Part shown: in pieces, positions 21,352 to 33,309 of the stretch
How positions within the stretch are numbered: position 1 is the stretch's first letter
How the letters are laid out: every line of letters starts with the position of its first letter
Origin: Apoderus coryli
Lineage: Eukaryota; Arthropoda; Insecta; Coleoptera; Attelabidae
DNA length: 64,000 bases
Assembly: GCA_911728435.2 (NCBI GenBank)
Contig: OU452202.1
Location: 8,535,135-8,599,134, forward strand
Direction: 5' to 3'
Notes under the pieces: model-generated
Database searches by the model: none
Told to the model about the DNA's origin: nothing
Seen by the model: the letters and a program-made list of their open reading frames with translations, nothing else
Program-made: the position numbers and the translations under genes

Positions 21352-22215
21352 CATCATCATCAACATTCATTCCCTAACGAGTATGTATTATTCCAACTCA
21401 GCGATTTCTGTTGTGAACTCTATGATGGCTAAACAGACCGATCCTCGAGCCGCAAACCTTGTCACAAGATTGGCACACCCAATCACCACCATTTACCGGC
21501 TGTTGTAGGTGCGCTGCCCCGTCGATGCGTTCTCTCTCCTTTCGATTCTGTCTCTTTACATCCTCATGTCGTCGACGCGGCTCTTCAAAAACTTGATGAC
21601 CCTCGTAAATGGTACGCCTCCATCTCGGTCGGTCGTTCGCGATTTGCTCCCAGTTACTCTTCACATCTAAGTCACACTTCATGTTGGTGTTAAGAACATC
21701 CTTGTGCCTCTTTTGCTGCCCTTCCTGTGAATAAAGGATTATCTTTGGAAGGCGTTCGGTTGGCATGCATATTACGTGGCCAGTGCATCGCAGCTGGTGC
21801 CTGACAATCATCGCCTCAATGCTAGTTGCTTCAGCTTCCTCCAGAACGCTAATGTTTGTTCGTCGGTCCTGCCATTTGATTCCAAGAATTCTTCTAAGAC
21901 ATCGTTGATGGTACTTCTCTAGGGTTTTTAAATGCGTCCGATAAGTGTAGGAACTACAATAGCATTATACACTCGCATCTTAGTTCGAACTCGATGTTAT
22001 GATTATCGAAGACTCTCGTCCTCAATCGGTCAAAAGATGCGCTTGCCCATGTTATACGATGCTGAATTTTATCATCGATATTTCGCCGCGAGAATGCTGC
22101 CGAGGTCAGAAAAACTCTCGATGTTCTGAAGTTTGCATCAATTAATTTGTGATATACAACCATAATGTATTGCACATCGTGGAAATTCTGTTCTAACAGA
22201 TAAATATATGCAGGA
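21352..22215 (-). pseudogene. LINE 3' end with C2H2 zinc finger at the reverse transcriptase C-terminus
   Basis: The minus strand encodes the post-RT region of an RTE/jockey-related LINE: a 'RRILGIKWQDRRTN' block near 21900, then MIVRHQLRCTGHVICMPTERLPK, LYSQEGQQKRHKD, WEQIANDRPRWRRTI and a C-terminal finger CQSCDKVCGSRIGLFSHHRVH (Cys2His2). The frame is open from 21811 to the stop at 21398. The element is heavily 5' truncated. The 3' tail (ACTCGTTAGGGAATG then TTGATGATGATG) matches two other copies in the window. Confidence 0.8.
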
Positions 22216-22598
22216 TTTGCACATTACGTTGACCCAGCCTTGGCAATCTTCACGTTTGGCTCAAAATTCTAGATTCAGTATTCCTTTCCGCAAGATGATA
22301 GAAGAAGTGCTAGGAGAACAGCAGTGACCTAAGTAACAAGAATGCGTAGCGTCTCCATAAGGACATCGAACTTCTTGTCATGTATGTCCATCGACTAAAA
22401 GAAGCATAACCACGACCTATTGATTGCAGTACAAGAAATGTGACGCTCAGCAAAAAAAAGTTTGTCCAAATTGTATATAAGTATTTTTTTAAATTTTCTA
22501 TAATATAGAAAAATGATTTTTAGTTCCCAATTCCTTGTGTATTTTTACTTTTCATTATAAATGATTTTCACTCAATTAATTCCGTGTCATTAAATATA
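22216..22598. other. No recognised feature
   Basis: Non-coding, AT-rich DNA between two elements. The stretch 22225-22450 is less AT-rich but has stops in all frames. Confidence 0.35.
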
Positions 22599-24636
22599 CA
22601 GGGTTATTCACGCCATACGACACGGAATAGTGTAGCTAAACTATGTAATTTCCTAAAAGTTTTATTTATGGGTTCCATAAATATGACTTATGGCTACATT
22701 TTAAAAATATTGTGAATCTATACAGGGTGTCCCAAATAAAGAAAAGAATCCTAGTTGTGTTTTTTAATGGAATGCCCTGTATATGAATATTTTTTTAGAT
22801 TCCCCGTTAAAAATAAACCTAAATTTCATTAAAGTACATCTCACCTAAACCTAACAGTTTTTTAAATATTTTAATTTTTATAAAAATATAGACATAATTT
22901 GAATGAAAAAATTCAAAGCTATTCGTTTGTTCTTTTTAAGCCATTCTGAGCTGAAAAATATACCCACTCATCACTTGTTACCCAAATATAAAAAACCCAA
23001 TAATATAAGTTATATGAACGTAAAGTTTAATTCTAAATAACTTCTTTATTTCAAATGGAACACACGGTATATGAGGTCAAAATTAGATGCACAAAGTTGC
23101 CATCTCTGTCAAATCTGTCAAATATGATAATATCTTCTTATGGATAACACTTGACGCTTTCGTGGAAAATGCAAATATTCATAATTTAATTAATTTTTAA
23201 TTGAATCCCTTAGTTTCATGTAGACCACCCTGTTTTGATCATGCAAAAATTAAAGTTAAAGTAAAGACAGAATACATTTTTTTAAATTTGATATTTACTG
23301 TCAAATAGTCTGTTGAAAATCTTACCTAAGAGTTGGGAATTTTTCATAAAACAGTTGTTTATCTGTGACATTTGACTTAATTCAATTAATCAAAATTGCG
23401 AACCTATTCCAAAGGAGAATAGACATGATTTTTATTCTGGGAGAATGGTCCAAAAACGCATCGTGAGTTTACTCAAAGGTTCCTGGCGCAAAATCATTCC
23501 AAAAAAGCGGTCTTCGAGAGACTGTTAAGGCAGGTTAACGAAAGATACCACCCTAACACAGTGCAACTGCATCAAGCACTTTTCAATATTGATTTTAAAT
23601 CGTGTTGAATTTTGTACATGGCAGGAACAAAATCATCGAAAATGAAAACTTTTTTAATAGAGGAGATGAAGGAGCAAATAAACGAAGCGTTTAGAAGCAT
23701 TACAACATCAGGTTAAAGTTGTTGAAGGATTTAAGTAAAGGATTCAAATGTGCCTAGATTCCAATCATTTTCAACATTTATTATAAAATTTATCAGGATT
23801 TATGTATATTTTGTTATTTAATTTAAGTTAAAAATGTATTTATTTATTATGTTAATCTTTAAATGTATGGTTTGTCAAATTCGCATGGCTGACCTGACAA
23901 ATATTATAATTTTGAAAAATTCTTCCTATTACTACAAATATTTGCTTATAGTGATTAATAGATAACTAATTTCATCATGATCAAATACAGGGTGGTCTAC
24001 ATGAAATTAACAGGTTCACTTAAATGAAAAATTCGCCTAATATTATGAATATGTGCATTTTCCACGAAAACGTCCAAAAGAGTTATCCATAGGAAAGTAT
24101 TATAATATTTGACAGATAATTACTTTGTGCATCTAATTTTGACCTCATATACCGGGTGTTCCATTTGAAATAAACAAATTATTTAGAATTCAACTTTACG
24201 TTCATATAACTTATATTATTAGACACCCCGTATTTAGTATTGGGGGTTTTTTATATTTGGCGTAACAAGCGATGAGTGGGTATATTTATCAGCCCAGACT
24301 GGCTTAAGAAGAACAAACTCATAAGTGTGAATTTTTGTATTCTATATTTTTATAGAAATTAAAATATTTAAAAAACTGTCAGGTTTAGGTGAGATGTAGT
24401 TTAATGAAAGGTAGGTTTATTTTGAACGGGAAATCTACAAATATATTCATATACAGGGCATTCTATTTAACAAACACAACTAGGGTTCATTTCTTATATT
24501 TGGGACACCCTGTATAGATTCACAATATTTTTTAAATGTAGCCATAAATCATTTTTATCGAACCCATGAATAAAACTTTTAGGAAATTAAATAGTTTAGT
24601 CACACTATTCCGTGTCGTATAGCGTGAATAACCCTG
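22599..24636 (+). mobile_element. 2.0-kb DNA transposon with very long inverted repeats and a decayed transposase
   Basis: The left end is TA|CAGGGTTATTCACG and the right end is the exact inverse, CGTGAATAACCCTG|TA. Inversion continues for roughly 650 bp on each side (GACACGGAATAGTGT against ACACTATTCCGTGTC; CAGGGTGTCCCAAATA against TATTTGGGACACCCTG). The interior (about 23430-23770, plus) retains transposase fragments: THREFTQRFLAQNHSKKAVF, VNERYHPNTVQLHQ, and MKEQINEAFRSITTSG, the style of the DUF4817-associated DDE family. It is split by frameshifts and lacks the catalytic core, so it is not autonomous. Confidence 0.8.
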
Positions 24637-25379
24637 TATATCTATTTAAATTTTAGCCTAAAATTATATGCAATACGAGTTGGTAAAATTTACGTAACGA
24701 TTCCAATAACATGCAATTCAATATCGATACTAGTCCAGGGTTAAATTGGACATCTCTCCGGGAATTACCGTATATCATTACGTACCTAGTAAAAGTTAAT
24801 TTCAAATAACAATGCAATACAAGTTATTGTTGCAGGAAAGAGTAAAATCAATATTATTAGTTTTTGTTTGCGGCTGTACAAACTGTATGTAGAAATTGTG
24901 TACAGAGTCGATAAGCACTTCCTCCTTTCGTTTCCGTTTTTTCATTTCTTTCCATACGCGGTTCTCGTTTAGTTTCCATTTTAGGTTCAAATTCTATTAG
25001 TAACGCAGTAACACTCCAGTTAAACTTTATTATTATAATATAATATGCTCATAAAGTCTAACGTACATATTATTCCATTTTATGTAAATTGGCTATGTTG
25101 CTGTCAGGGACATATTGTTTTGATAACAGAATATGTAATGCTATTCTAGAGGATAATTTCGTTGTATATGTTGTTGCAAATGTTATTTCGGAGAACACAC
25201 TATGCTTAAAACATACAACTTCATTCAGGAAATCATACAGTTGGTGGTGGTAAGAGTTAAATAAACCCAAATAGTGGATAAAAGGTTTATCAATCTACGA
25301 AAGTGATCTAATTACTAAATTAAAACTTAATTGGCTGGATTATATTGCATTGATCCGGTGCATATCCTCGTCCATTCAC

Positions 25380-26220
25380 GTTTGCTTGAAAAATTTTTTA
25401 AAATCTCGAACTACCATCCTATATCCATAGTAGTACCTTACCAGTGTTTGCTAAGATTTTTGAGGTTGTGTTAAAGAAACGGTTGTCTTCAATAGAGAGA
25501 AATTCAGTTTCGTGTGAAGCTCTATTTGAGTTCCGTCAGAGTAAATTTATGAAACAGATAATAGGGAGAGTTGTTAATGACATAGTTGGTTGATTTTGAG
25601 GGCGAATTCCAAGATTTTGACTGTGTTGACCTTGAAAAAGAAGACTGACATTCTCAGACCACATTATCCAGATAACAAACGCATCCTATCGAAATCTTGG
25701 ATTTTTGTTAAGAAAAACAAAGAAGTTTAAAAATAAGAAAACATTGGTTTTGCTTTATAACGCGTTTGTACGTTCAAAACTGGAGTACTGTGCTGTGGTT
25801 TAGTCACCTATACATACGAAATACATCTTAATGCTTGAGAGAGTACAAAGAAAGTTTGTCAGACAGGCAGATTTTCTATTTTATACCTAGCATACCACCG
25901 ACTATCATGTGAATCTAGGAAATTATAATCTGATGTCACTCTGTAATAGAAGAACTTTGCAGAGAATAATGTACTTATTTAAAATTATTAACAGTACGAT
26001 ATTTGATATTACATTAGAGAAAATGCGCATCTCAGTATATTCGTCAAGGATTCGCATGAAAAACAATTTAACTTTTAGTATGGAAACCCCTAGGACAAAC
26101 TATCAATACAGAACAGCAATTTCGATGATCCCAAGTACTTATAATGAGGTGCAAAATTGCTGTGACATTTTTTATGACAGTTTAAAAAAAAATAGGAAAT
26201 CAATTATCTCTCAATAAATT
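25380..26220 (+). pseudogene. LINE relic A (reverse transcriptase and C-terminal pieces)
   Basis: Decayed plus-strand frames encode an RT N-terminal block (a 'NYHPISI...VLAKIFE'-like stretch near 25400), then from 25740 a FVRSKLEYCAVVW-like block, VQRKFVRQ, and from 25909 NLMSLCNRRTLQRIMYLFKIIN. These are the usual order at the end of jockey/I-type LINEs. Multiple stops and shifts. Confidence 0.65.
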
Positions 26221-26230
26221 TGATCGATCG

Positions 26231-26515
26231 ATGCTTTTAGAATTTCAATTCAAAACACTACGAAGTCGAAGAGAAATACAATGTATCAAGTTTATTTATT
26301 TTATTGTAAATTACCTGAAATACACAGATTGTGATTTTCTTGATTACATTAATTTTAAAGTACCAAAAATTAATTTAAGAATAACGGATAAAAGCTTATT
26401 TTCAATAAAACAGGATCTTTCGCCAATTAATTATATGATGGTGATATGTAATAGGTATTTGGTTGAAAGTAACCTGGATATGTTTAACTCCTCTCTAGCA
26501 GTGATATAGAGAATG
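26231..26515 (+). pseudogene. LINE relic B (second C-terminal piece)
   Basis: Encodes another copy of the LINE C-terminal domain: TLRSRREIQCIKFIYFIVNY, FLDYINFKVP, then CNRYLVESNLDMFNSSL. It directly follows relic A, which already contains an equivalent domain, so two differently diverged LINE copies are adjacent here. Confidence 0.6.
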
Positions 26516-26559
26516 TTAAGCAATGATAATCGGTTTTGATGTCTGAGTTGGGTGTTGAT

Positions 26560-27170
26560 AGTCGATGTAGTTTAATACTTTAGGATTGGTTTGTTCTTAT
26601 TTATTTATTTCTGTTTTGTTCTTGGAATATTTAAGTATTGTTATCTTTAAGTCTGTTACTGCTTTACATGTAGAAGCTGATGGCGGTTGGCACGATCAAT
26701 ACCAACAATTTTACTCACTTTAAAATAGATGATACCTACTTACCATAATCGCTAAAATATCCAGTGTTGTTTATTCAATTTACCATATGTGAGCTGCTAT
26801 TTAAAGTTGTGTGCAACATAACCAATTAGTTACCATAATGGCTTTAAAGTTTAAATACATAAAATATAAAAAAAAAACAATTTGCGCAGACTGCAGTAGC
26901 TCGTAAAAGTAAAATTATTGTCCGACGTTAAACTGTAATCAAAAAAATGACCTAGAAAACGAAATGTTGGTTCAACAGCAATATTAAAACGTTTCCTGGT
27001 ATCACGTTTATGTATAAATTATAGACAGGATTTGTCTCTAATTTTCTGTTTTTTCAACACGATTTTGTCAAACAAAATCAATTTCCGCAAAATTATTATA
27101 TATTTTCATATATTTGACCTTTATATTTGGATTCAGTAATTCAAATGACTTCATTAAGATTTCTTATTTA
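26560..27170. other. No recognised feature
   Basis: AT-rich, with stops in all frames and no terminal repeats recognised. Confidence 0.35.
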
Positions 27171-27178
27171 AAATTTGT

Positions 27179-27300
27179 ACCACTGTTGATGACATTGTAT
27201 GTCGAAACATGTATGGTTTGTGTGTCCTGTCGATTGACTTGACACTGTTTTGGAAGTGATTATAGTAAATTTTGTGGAGTCGACGTGTTTTTATTCCATG
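27179..27300 (+). mobile_element. Hammerhead module copy C, with ribozyme-like motif at 27179-27217
   Basis: Motif: ACCA-CTGTTGA-T-GACAT(TGT)ATGTC-GAAACATGTA-TGGT. Stem I ACCA/TGGT and stem II GACAT/ATGTC are perfect. Stem III is ACATGT and the cleavage triplet would be GTA. The core has CTGTTGA in place of CTGATGA, expected to abolish cleavage. About 55 nt downstream comes TTTTGTGGAGTCGACGTG then TTTTTATTCCATG, the shared box of this family. Confidence 0.55.
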
Positions 27301-27344
27301 TGTATTATTTATCTGCTATACAATATTGTTAAAAACAATGTGAA

Positions 27345-27358
27345 CACACACACACACA
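27345..27358 (+). repeat. CA microsatellite
   Basis: Short run of alternating A and C. Confidence 0.8.
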
Positions 27359-27359
27359 T

Positions 27360-29814
27360 TCAAGCAGATTCAGCTGTGAACATTTATTACATATTTGCAA
27401 AATTTTAGGCGTACTTGGGCACAATCTTCTTTAGACAAGCTATGAACAAGTAAATTTGGCAACATCGAATCCAAAGCGATTGTTTGTGTTTACATTGGAA
27501 CATTTGTAACACGAGGTCTAATTAAAGCAGTGCTTATTGAGCTTAATTAAAACAGTTTTTTTTTTAATAAAACTAGTTACAATACCGAATAAAATGTTAT
27601 TTAATAAAATAAAGTAATTTGTTTGGACTCTTTTTCGGTGGTTAAAATTGAGGGATTCATATAAATATTTTTGGGTCGTGAACAGCCTTGTTTTTATAGA
27701 ACTAGTAGAGATAAGTGTGTCTAAATATATCGTCTAAATTTTCTGTAAATGACAACACCGGGTAAACTGTTTGTGAGTAAAATAAAGTAGTAAAGGTATG
27801 AGCTAATGCCGCAATATTTTTGTCGTGTACGTGTAAGTGTCTTTTGTTCGAGGGTTGGTATATTAATATCAATAAATTCAGCTGGATTTTTAGGTAATTT
27901 TTTTATTTTTGATTCTCATCTATTTTTCCAAATTTGTCAAGAACAGGCCCAATCTCTAGAAAATCCCTGGAAGAACGAAAATGTGAACAAATCGAACGTT
28001 CCAAAGAAATGGATGAATTATTCATAAAGGCCAATTTAATTGAAATTTCAGAAGATTTTCTTTTAAAGTTAAGTTCTATTGTGTCACCGTATGTTATTAT
28101 ATTGCTGCAAGCTAAATAGTGCAGACAATTTGTTAATCAATTCCAATTTTGGATCATCACGATAATTATCGTCATGGTAATGAATATTCAATTCCGCACA
28201 ATGATTGCTCTGGCATCATACATACAAGAGAATGATTCCAAATTCTCAAAAACCTGCACAACATACTGATCATAGGTTGCACCAGGCAGCACAGAAATAC
28301 AAAAAACTAGCATAGAACACTCGTAAAAATGCACTTTGCAAGCCACAATGTCAAAATTCGGAGGAAATGGGCTTGTATGGATTGGGTTTTGTGTATGTTC
28401 TAATTATTTGTATTAATATTTGTTTCTTATTAAGTATCTAGAATTATTTTTGCATTGTTTTGTCTTGTAAGTGGCCTCTGTCTGTTACACAATAAAGTGT
28501 ATTTATTTGTTTATACTTATATTTATTAGCAGCTAATTCAGTTTTGAGTTATTTAAATTCAAAGTTTATGCTAGTCAAGATTTTCAAACTGCACATGGCT
28601 CTAAATATTGCTTAGAATCAAAATGTTGTACCTAATTGTCTCTGCTAACACACTAAAATTTCTCATATCCAAAAACCTCTCTATATTTGGATAAAATGGT
28701 CATTTATTGTCGAGTTTTCTGATACACTGCGACCTAAGATCTATTAGGTCATTCAATAAGGCCATAGGATTGTTATTTAGTACAAACCTTCAAACGATAC
28801 GTGTATAAATTTGACAGGAATCTGACTATTGATTCGTGAGTTTCAGCATTTTGTGTGAAGCAACTTTTGTTATTGAAAAAAAAAATTAAAAAAGTGAATT
28901 TCGAGTTTTGATAAAGCAAGTGACTATTATATAAACAAACGATCATTAACCACATACGACTTAGTACATATAAAATCGAAACATGTTTGGATTTTCACAG
29001 AATTAATTTTTGAGATATTGATTAAAGATATTTTTGTCGAGTAAGATTCTTCGATTACAGGATTAAATAAAGCATTACAAATTATGCAAAAATTTGTAAA
29101 ATAAATTACATCATAACTGAAGTGTTCCCGCGACCACCACGCTTTCCTATGCACCACACTTTAACTTGTTGATATCTCATTGTATAAAAGTAGAAAAAAC
29201 ATTCAATACTTACCCCTTTTATCGAAACACACAGGATGCTCACGACACTCCATACCATTACCTGCCACGTAGTCAAAAAAATCATTTTTTAAAAATTCTT
29301 TTAATACAAGAAATATGAAAACCCAACGTAAAATAACTGAACGCTGTATGTATTATGTTTAGTCGTATCACAACGTGGAAAGCTTTATGAAACGTCGGAA
29401 CGCTAGGCGTTGGTTTTATAGATGCTATATGAAACAACCCTTGTGTAAACGCGGAGGTGGTTTTCAGAAGTACACTATGAGCTGTCGCAGGCCGGAAATT
29501 CCTCTTTTCTCTTTGTATTAGAAGGCAGAATAACACTAGTTATCTTGTTTGGAATACCGTTTCATTTAGTTAGAGAATTAATTAATTAAAATTTATATTT
29601 GAGAATAATTAGCTGGTATTGTAATTTTTATATAACATAAATACAATGTAATTCAATTCATCAGGATTCTGCTGGAGGAACTTTTGTCAATTAGCTGAGA
29701 AACCCAACTGGAAGCAATCGAACCGAACCATCCGCAATTCGCTAACCGCAGGATAATCAGTCCAATAAATCCTGAGTTGAGTAGGTACTCCACCAACTGA
29801 CTTTTTGCTAATGC
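27360..29814. other. No recognised gene
   Basis: AT-rich sequence with small open frames (for example 27806-28027 plus, 29282-29536 minus) that show no domain, no signal peptide and no paired splice signals. Confidence 0.35.
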
Positions 29815-29822
29815 CTCTAGAA

Positions 29823-31395
29823 CAAAGGTCTCCAAAGTACGGCCTGCGGGCCAAATCCAGCTTAAGACTATTGTCATCAATTGGGAAGAAAAAAAACGGA
29901 ATGATAATTACTCGATTTTATTTACTTGCAAGGAAAAATTAACGACAGAAATGATGACGCAGAAAAGTTAACTTAAGTATCCAAGCTTAAGCATATTAAT
30001 AACTACCAAATAATTCAAATGAATCAAACTAATCACACTAAAACAAAAAATTCTAATGTATAATCTTGATTTTCCACCGACAATAGTTTGTAGCTGTGGA
30101 TCAATTTAAAATCGGTTGATTTAGATCTGTAACCATTCTTTGTGTATTTTTTTCCATATTGAAATGGAGTAGAATAATATATTCTTGAAATAAAAGTCAA
30201 CTTCCGCTCAATGATTAGTAACACAAAGTTTTTTGACAGTAATTTTTAATATGTTAACAAAAATTTTAATAGATTTGTGTGAATACTTTTTCACTTAATG
30301 GATTATTGCATTTCTACTAATTTCCGTAATTTTAATAACCACTGATGATGCTGCAAAACATGATTATTAGAGAAATCTATTAAATTTATTGTGTGGAGGT
30401 TGACTTTTATTTCAAGAATATATTCTTTGTGTACTTCATCTTGGAAAACGTTTTCTCACACAAGTAAGTATGTAATAATAATAATAATCATTTAATTAAC
30501 TATTATATAGTTCAGTGGTACAATTACATAAATTATATGAAAAAAAAAACATAGAATTCACAACAAAAAATAAATAAAGATTATTATTCAAACAAGTATC
30601 TATATAAATAAAACAATTAAATCCTAGAAAATGTGAAAAGTTCAAATCAAATTATAAATATACATTTGCAATTTGATATAACTATTCATTTAGTAAGAAA
30701 GATCGCCATCCTGGCCAGGCAAGCGAGTGATTCAGTTGCCAAAGCAGAGATCAAAGAAAGTAGCCACATCTGACAGAAAATGTGCTCTTAAATGTGCATA
30801 CAAGGGACACTCAAAGAAAAGATGCTCATCTCCGCCTTTTGCTGATCAAAAATTGTAGACAACTCGTTCATTTTGATCGAGTAGGCTATACCATTATAAT
30901 ATGTCAACCCAACCACAAGTTCTAACTTGTGCAGTAACTCTTGTTGCAATCTCAAATTCAGATCATATGATTTGTCACATCGACATACAATGCTAATTTC
31001 CATAGCTATTCACTATTGTCTAAATCGGCAAAAGGGTAATGCTTCTCATCCAAAAAAATTTCGATCCCTACTCGAAGTTCAAAAAAGCGCTTAAGAACTT
31101 TTTTGCAACTAAGCCACTGTACAGCAGTATAATATGGTAAGTCATTTTCTCCAAAATCGCGGAATTGTTGGTGATTCAGCCCAATGGATATGATGAAGTG
31201 AACAACTGATATAACTGGTTTCAGTACTTCAGACATACCCAAACATTTGCCGCACAAGGACTGTTGATGAATGATACAATGTAAGACCAATGGTTTTGAC
31301 CCACCATCATTTTCTACAGCCTGTGACACAAGTGCAACCACTCCTTTATTTTTACCACACATATTTTTGCATCCATCCAATATGATAGATTTCAA
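29823..31395 (-). mobile_element. hAT transposon relic (GTF2IRD2/ZBED5-like transposase)
   Basis: A terminus-like sequence at 29823 reads CAAAGGTCTCCAAAGTACGG then CCTGCGGGCC, the style of hAT ends. The minus strand at 30770-31395 encodes hAT transposase blocks: DGCKNMCGKNKGVVALV, LHCIIHQQSLCGK, IISIGLNHQQFRDF, YYTAVQWLSCKKVLKRFFELR and, after a break near 31005, DLNLRLQ. These match the hAT family seen in GTF2IRD2/ZBED5-type proteins. The N-terminal BED finger and C-terminal dimerisation region were not found. Assigning the 29823 terminus to this element is an inference from orientation and distance. Confidence 0.7.
30338..30425 (+). mobile_element. Hammerhead module, degenerate copy
   Basis: ACCA-CTGATGA-TGCTGC-AAAACATGATT with stem II lost, followed by TTGTGTGGAGGTTGACTTTT. 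It has the same order as the other modules but a broken core. It lies inside the hAT relic span, suggesting insertion there. Confidence 0.4.
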
Positions 31396-31419
31396 GTTGT
31401 TTTTTTATTTAAGCTATAC

Positions 31420-31800
31420 CAACTAGCTAACTGGTGGAATTTTTTCAACGCAAATTTTTTAAGAATTATGAAGTTAAATAAAAGTAACCTACTATTGTAA
31501 CGCAGATAAAAAATTATTTCAAATGATGCATCACTCGACCACTACTGCTGCTGCTCACTCACCCCTTTCTTCAAATGTTGCGTATTACGTTATGTTAGCT
31601 GGAGAGGGTGTTACAGCAGGATTCAACAGATTACATTTGAAGAAAGGGGCGAGTGAAAAAACCTTTACCATCAATTTTCTATTTCGACATTTAACTTTCA
31701 AGAACAACCGTTATTTAAAAATTTGGGGATTGTGTGCAACCCGATGACAGGGCTAAAGTGATTTCACCCAAAAATTAATGAGTTCATCCTAGGACATTAG
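31420..31800 (-). repeat. tRNA-like-tailed repeat, copy 3 (interrupted)
   Basis: Contains CCAACTAGCTAACTGGTGGA, 'AAAAGTAACCTACTATTG' and 'ATGAGTTCATCCTAGGAC', all diagnostic of the family body. An unrelated stretch at about 31545-31720 interrupts it. No tRNA-like cassette seen at this copy. Confidence 0.5.
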
Positions 31801-32084
31801 ATGGAAAGAGTAGATACAATTAAGTAGCTGCATCCAAATGACAAGGAGAAGAGAGTTGATACAGTAGGGTCGTAGGTGAAATTGTTCTTGATTAATTCTT
31901 AAAATGTAACCTTTTTAATACTTCCATCCAGGTCGCGGGAAATCAGTATCAATTTCCTTTCCCATGTAGCTAGAAATTCGTCTGTCATCGAGCATTTTAG
32001 AGAATAACATTTGTTTGCTGCTAGTTTTATTTTTACCTGAAGTTTTTTGTTTTGTAGAAAATAATGCAGTCATAATTTTCTTAT

Positions 32085-32190
32085 GTGAAAAATGTGTTTG
32101 GTGACATCTAGTTTCTGTTGGTAATATCCCAAGTGAACAACAATTCATCAGAAACTAGATGTCGCCAAACACATTCTTTTACACATCTGT
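32085..32190. repeat. Imperfect palindrome
   Basis: The arm GTGTTTGGTGACATCTAGTT (near 32095) is inverted at 32152-32175 as AACTAGATGTCGCCAAACAC, separated by about 35 nt. It directly precedes the hammerhead at 32225. Confidence 0.7.
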
Positions 32191-32224
32191 ACCTTGTATA
32201 CCCCAGAATTTAGAGAGTCTGGCT

Positions 32225-32300
32225 GTCAACTACTGACCGATCACCACTGATGAGTCGTGGATCGACGAAACGGCCGTCTGATGAAATTATAGTGGTTGAC
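32225..32300 (+). ncRNA. Hammerhead ribozyme, type I, canonical core
   Basis: All conserved positions are present: CTGATGA (32247-32253), stem II GTCG-(TGGAT)-CGAC (32254-32266), GAAA (32267-32270), stem III formed by the loopless palindrome ACGGCCGT (32270-32277), and cleavage-site C at 32278 (triplet GTC). Stem I pairs TCACCA (32241-32246) with TGATGA (32279-32284) with one mismatch. It has a 7/7 internal loop and continues as an 11-bp helix from CTGTCAACTAC (32223-32233) to GTGGTTGACAG (32292-32302). A loopless palindromic stem III suggests action as a dimer, as described for hammerheads in Penelope-like elements and retrozymes. Predicted self-cleavage is between 32278 and 32279. Confidence 0.85.
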
Positions 32301-32439
32301 AGACAAACTCTCCAAATTAAGTCTTTATTTTGTTAAACAAGCCCATTTCTAAAATTTTATTAGTTTAGTTGATAATCGACGAAAGTCTAAATCAACCAAC
32401 ATCTTTATTAATGACTTAATTTCGTGCCCTGTATTTTCT

Positions 32440-32790
32440 ATAAGTAGATGGAATTGTGGGTTGTAGGGCAATGTTTTAGAATCAAACACTCAAATTTAGA
32501 TTATGCGACGTTTCGCGGATTTATTTCCGCTTTTTCAAGCTTCCTCTATTTAGAGTGTATACATAATCGAATTTGCTATTATTTCCATGGAGTAGTAGCA
32601 TTGCTAATTGTTTGTAGTTAAGAACTGCATTATACTACTCCATGGAAATAATAACAAATTTGATTATGTATACACTCTAAATAGAGGAAGCTTGAAAAAG
32701 CGGAAATAAATCCGCAAAACGTCGCAGAATCTAAATTTGAGTGTTTGATTCTAAAACATTGTTCTACAACCCACGATTCCATCTACTTAT
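32440..32790. mobile_element. Large palindromic element (arms of about 160 bp)
   Basis: The left arm (32440-32600) and right arm (32630-32790) are near-perfect inverted copies: GTGTATACATAATCGAATTT against AAATTTGATTATGTATACAC, and CTTTTTCAAGCTTCCTCTAT against ATAGAGGAAGCTTGAAAAAG. The centre is about 30 nt. Each arm contains a GCGGA...TCCGC hairpin followed by GAAACGTCGC or AAAACGTCGC, reminiscent of a hammerhead stem II plus GAAAC, but the CTGANGA core is absent. Confidence 0.75.
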
Positions 32791-33309
32791 CTTTATTAAT
32801 ACAAATATATGTTTCAGAAAAAGTATTCTCTAATGGTATTTATTTATATATTTACATTTCAAAAAATTCTTCTCTTATTTTCACTATTTTCTGAAAAAAT
32901 TAAATAAACACATTGCATAGTAGGTTTCCTCCTACATTCAACAGGAGCGCAGGATCATTGATATACACATTTTGGTAGAAACAGTCTGTTGCGTACAACT
33001 ACCTAACTTTTTGAATTATGGATACTGTGTGTGATTTTCGGATCAGATCTCACTATATTATTCAGCGGAAAAGTGAAAATCATTCTGGGAATTTAATAGT
33101 TGGAAAATACGAACTATACGAGGAAGTTTGACAGCTCGAAAGTATTATTCAATTATTATGCAAATACTGTGGATAGATAGTTTTCAATTGACAATAAATT
33201 ATAAAGATTGTGCCTGTTCCTTTGCGTAGAGAATGTCCGTTAAGTAATCTTAAATTATAACAAGGCTAATAAAAATATGTCTCCTTCACAAATCTTTTTT
33301 TATTATTTT

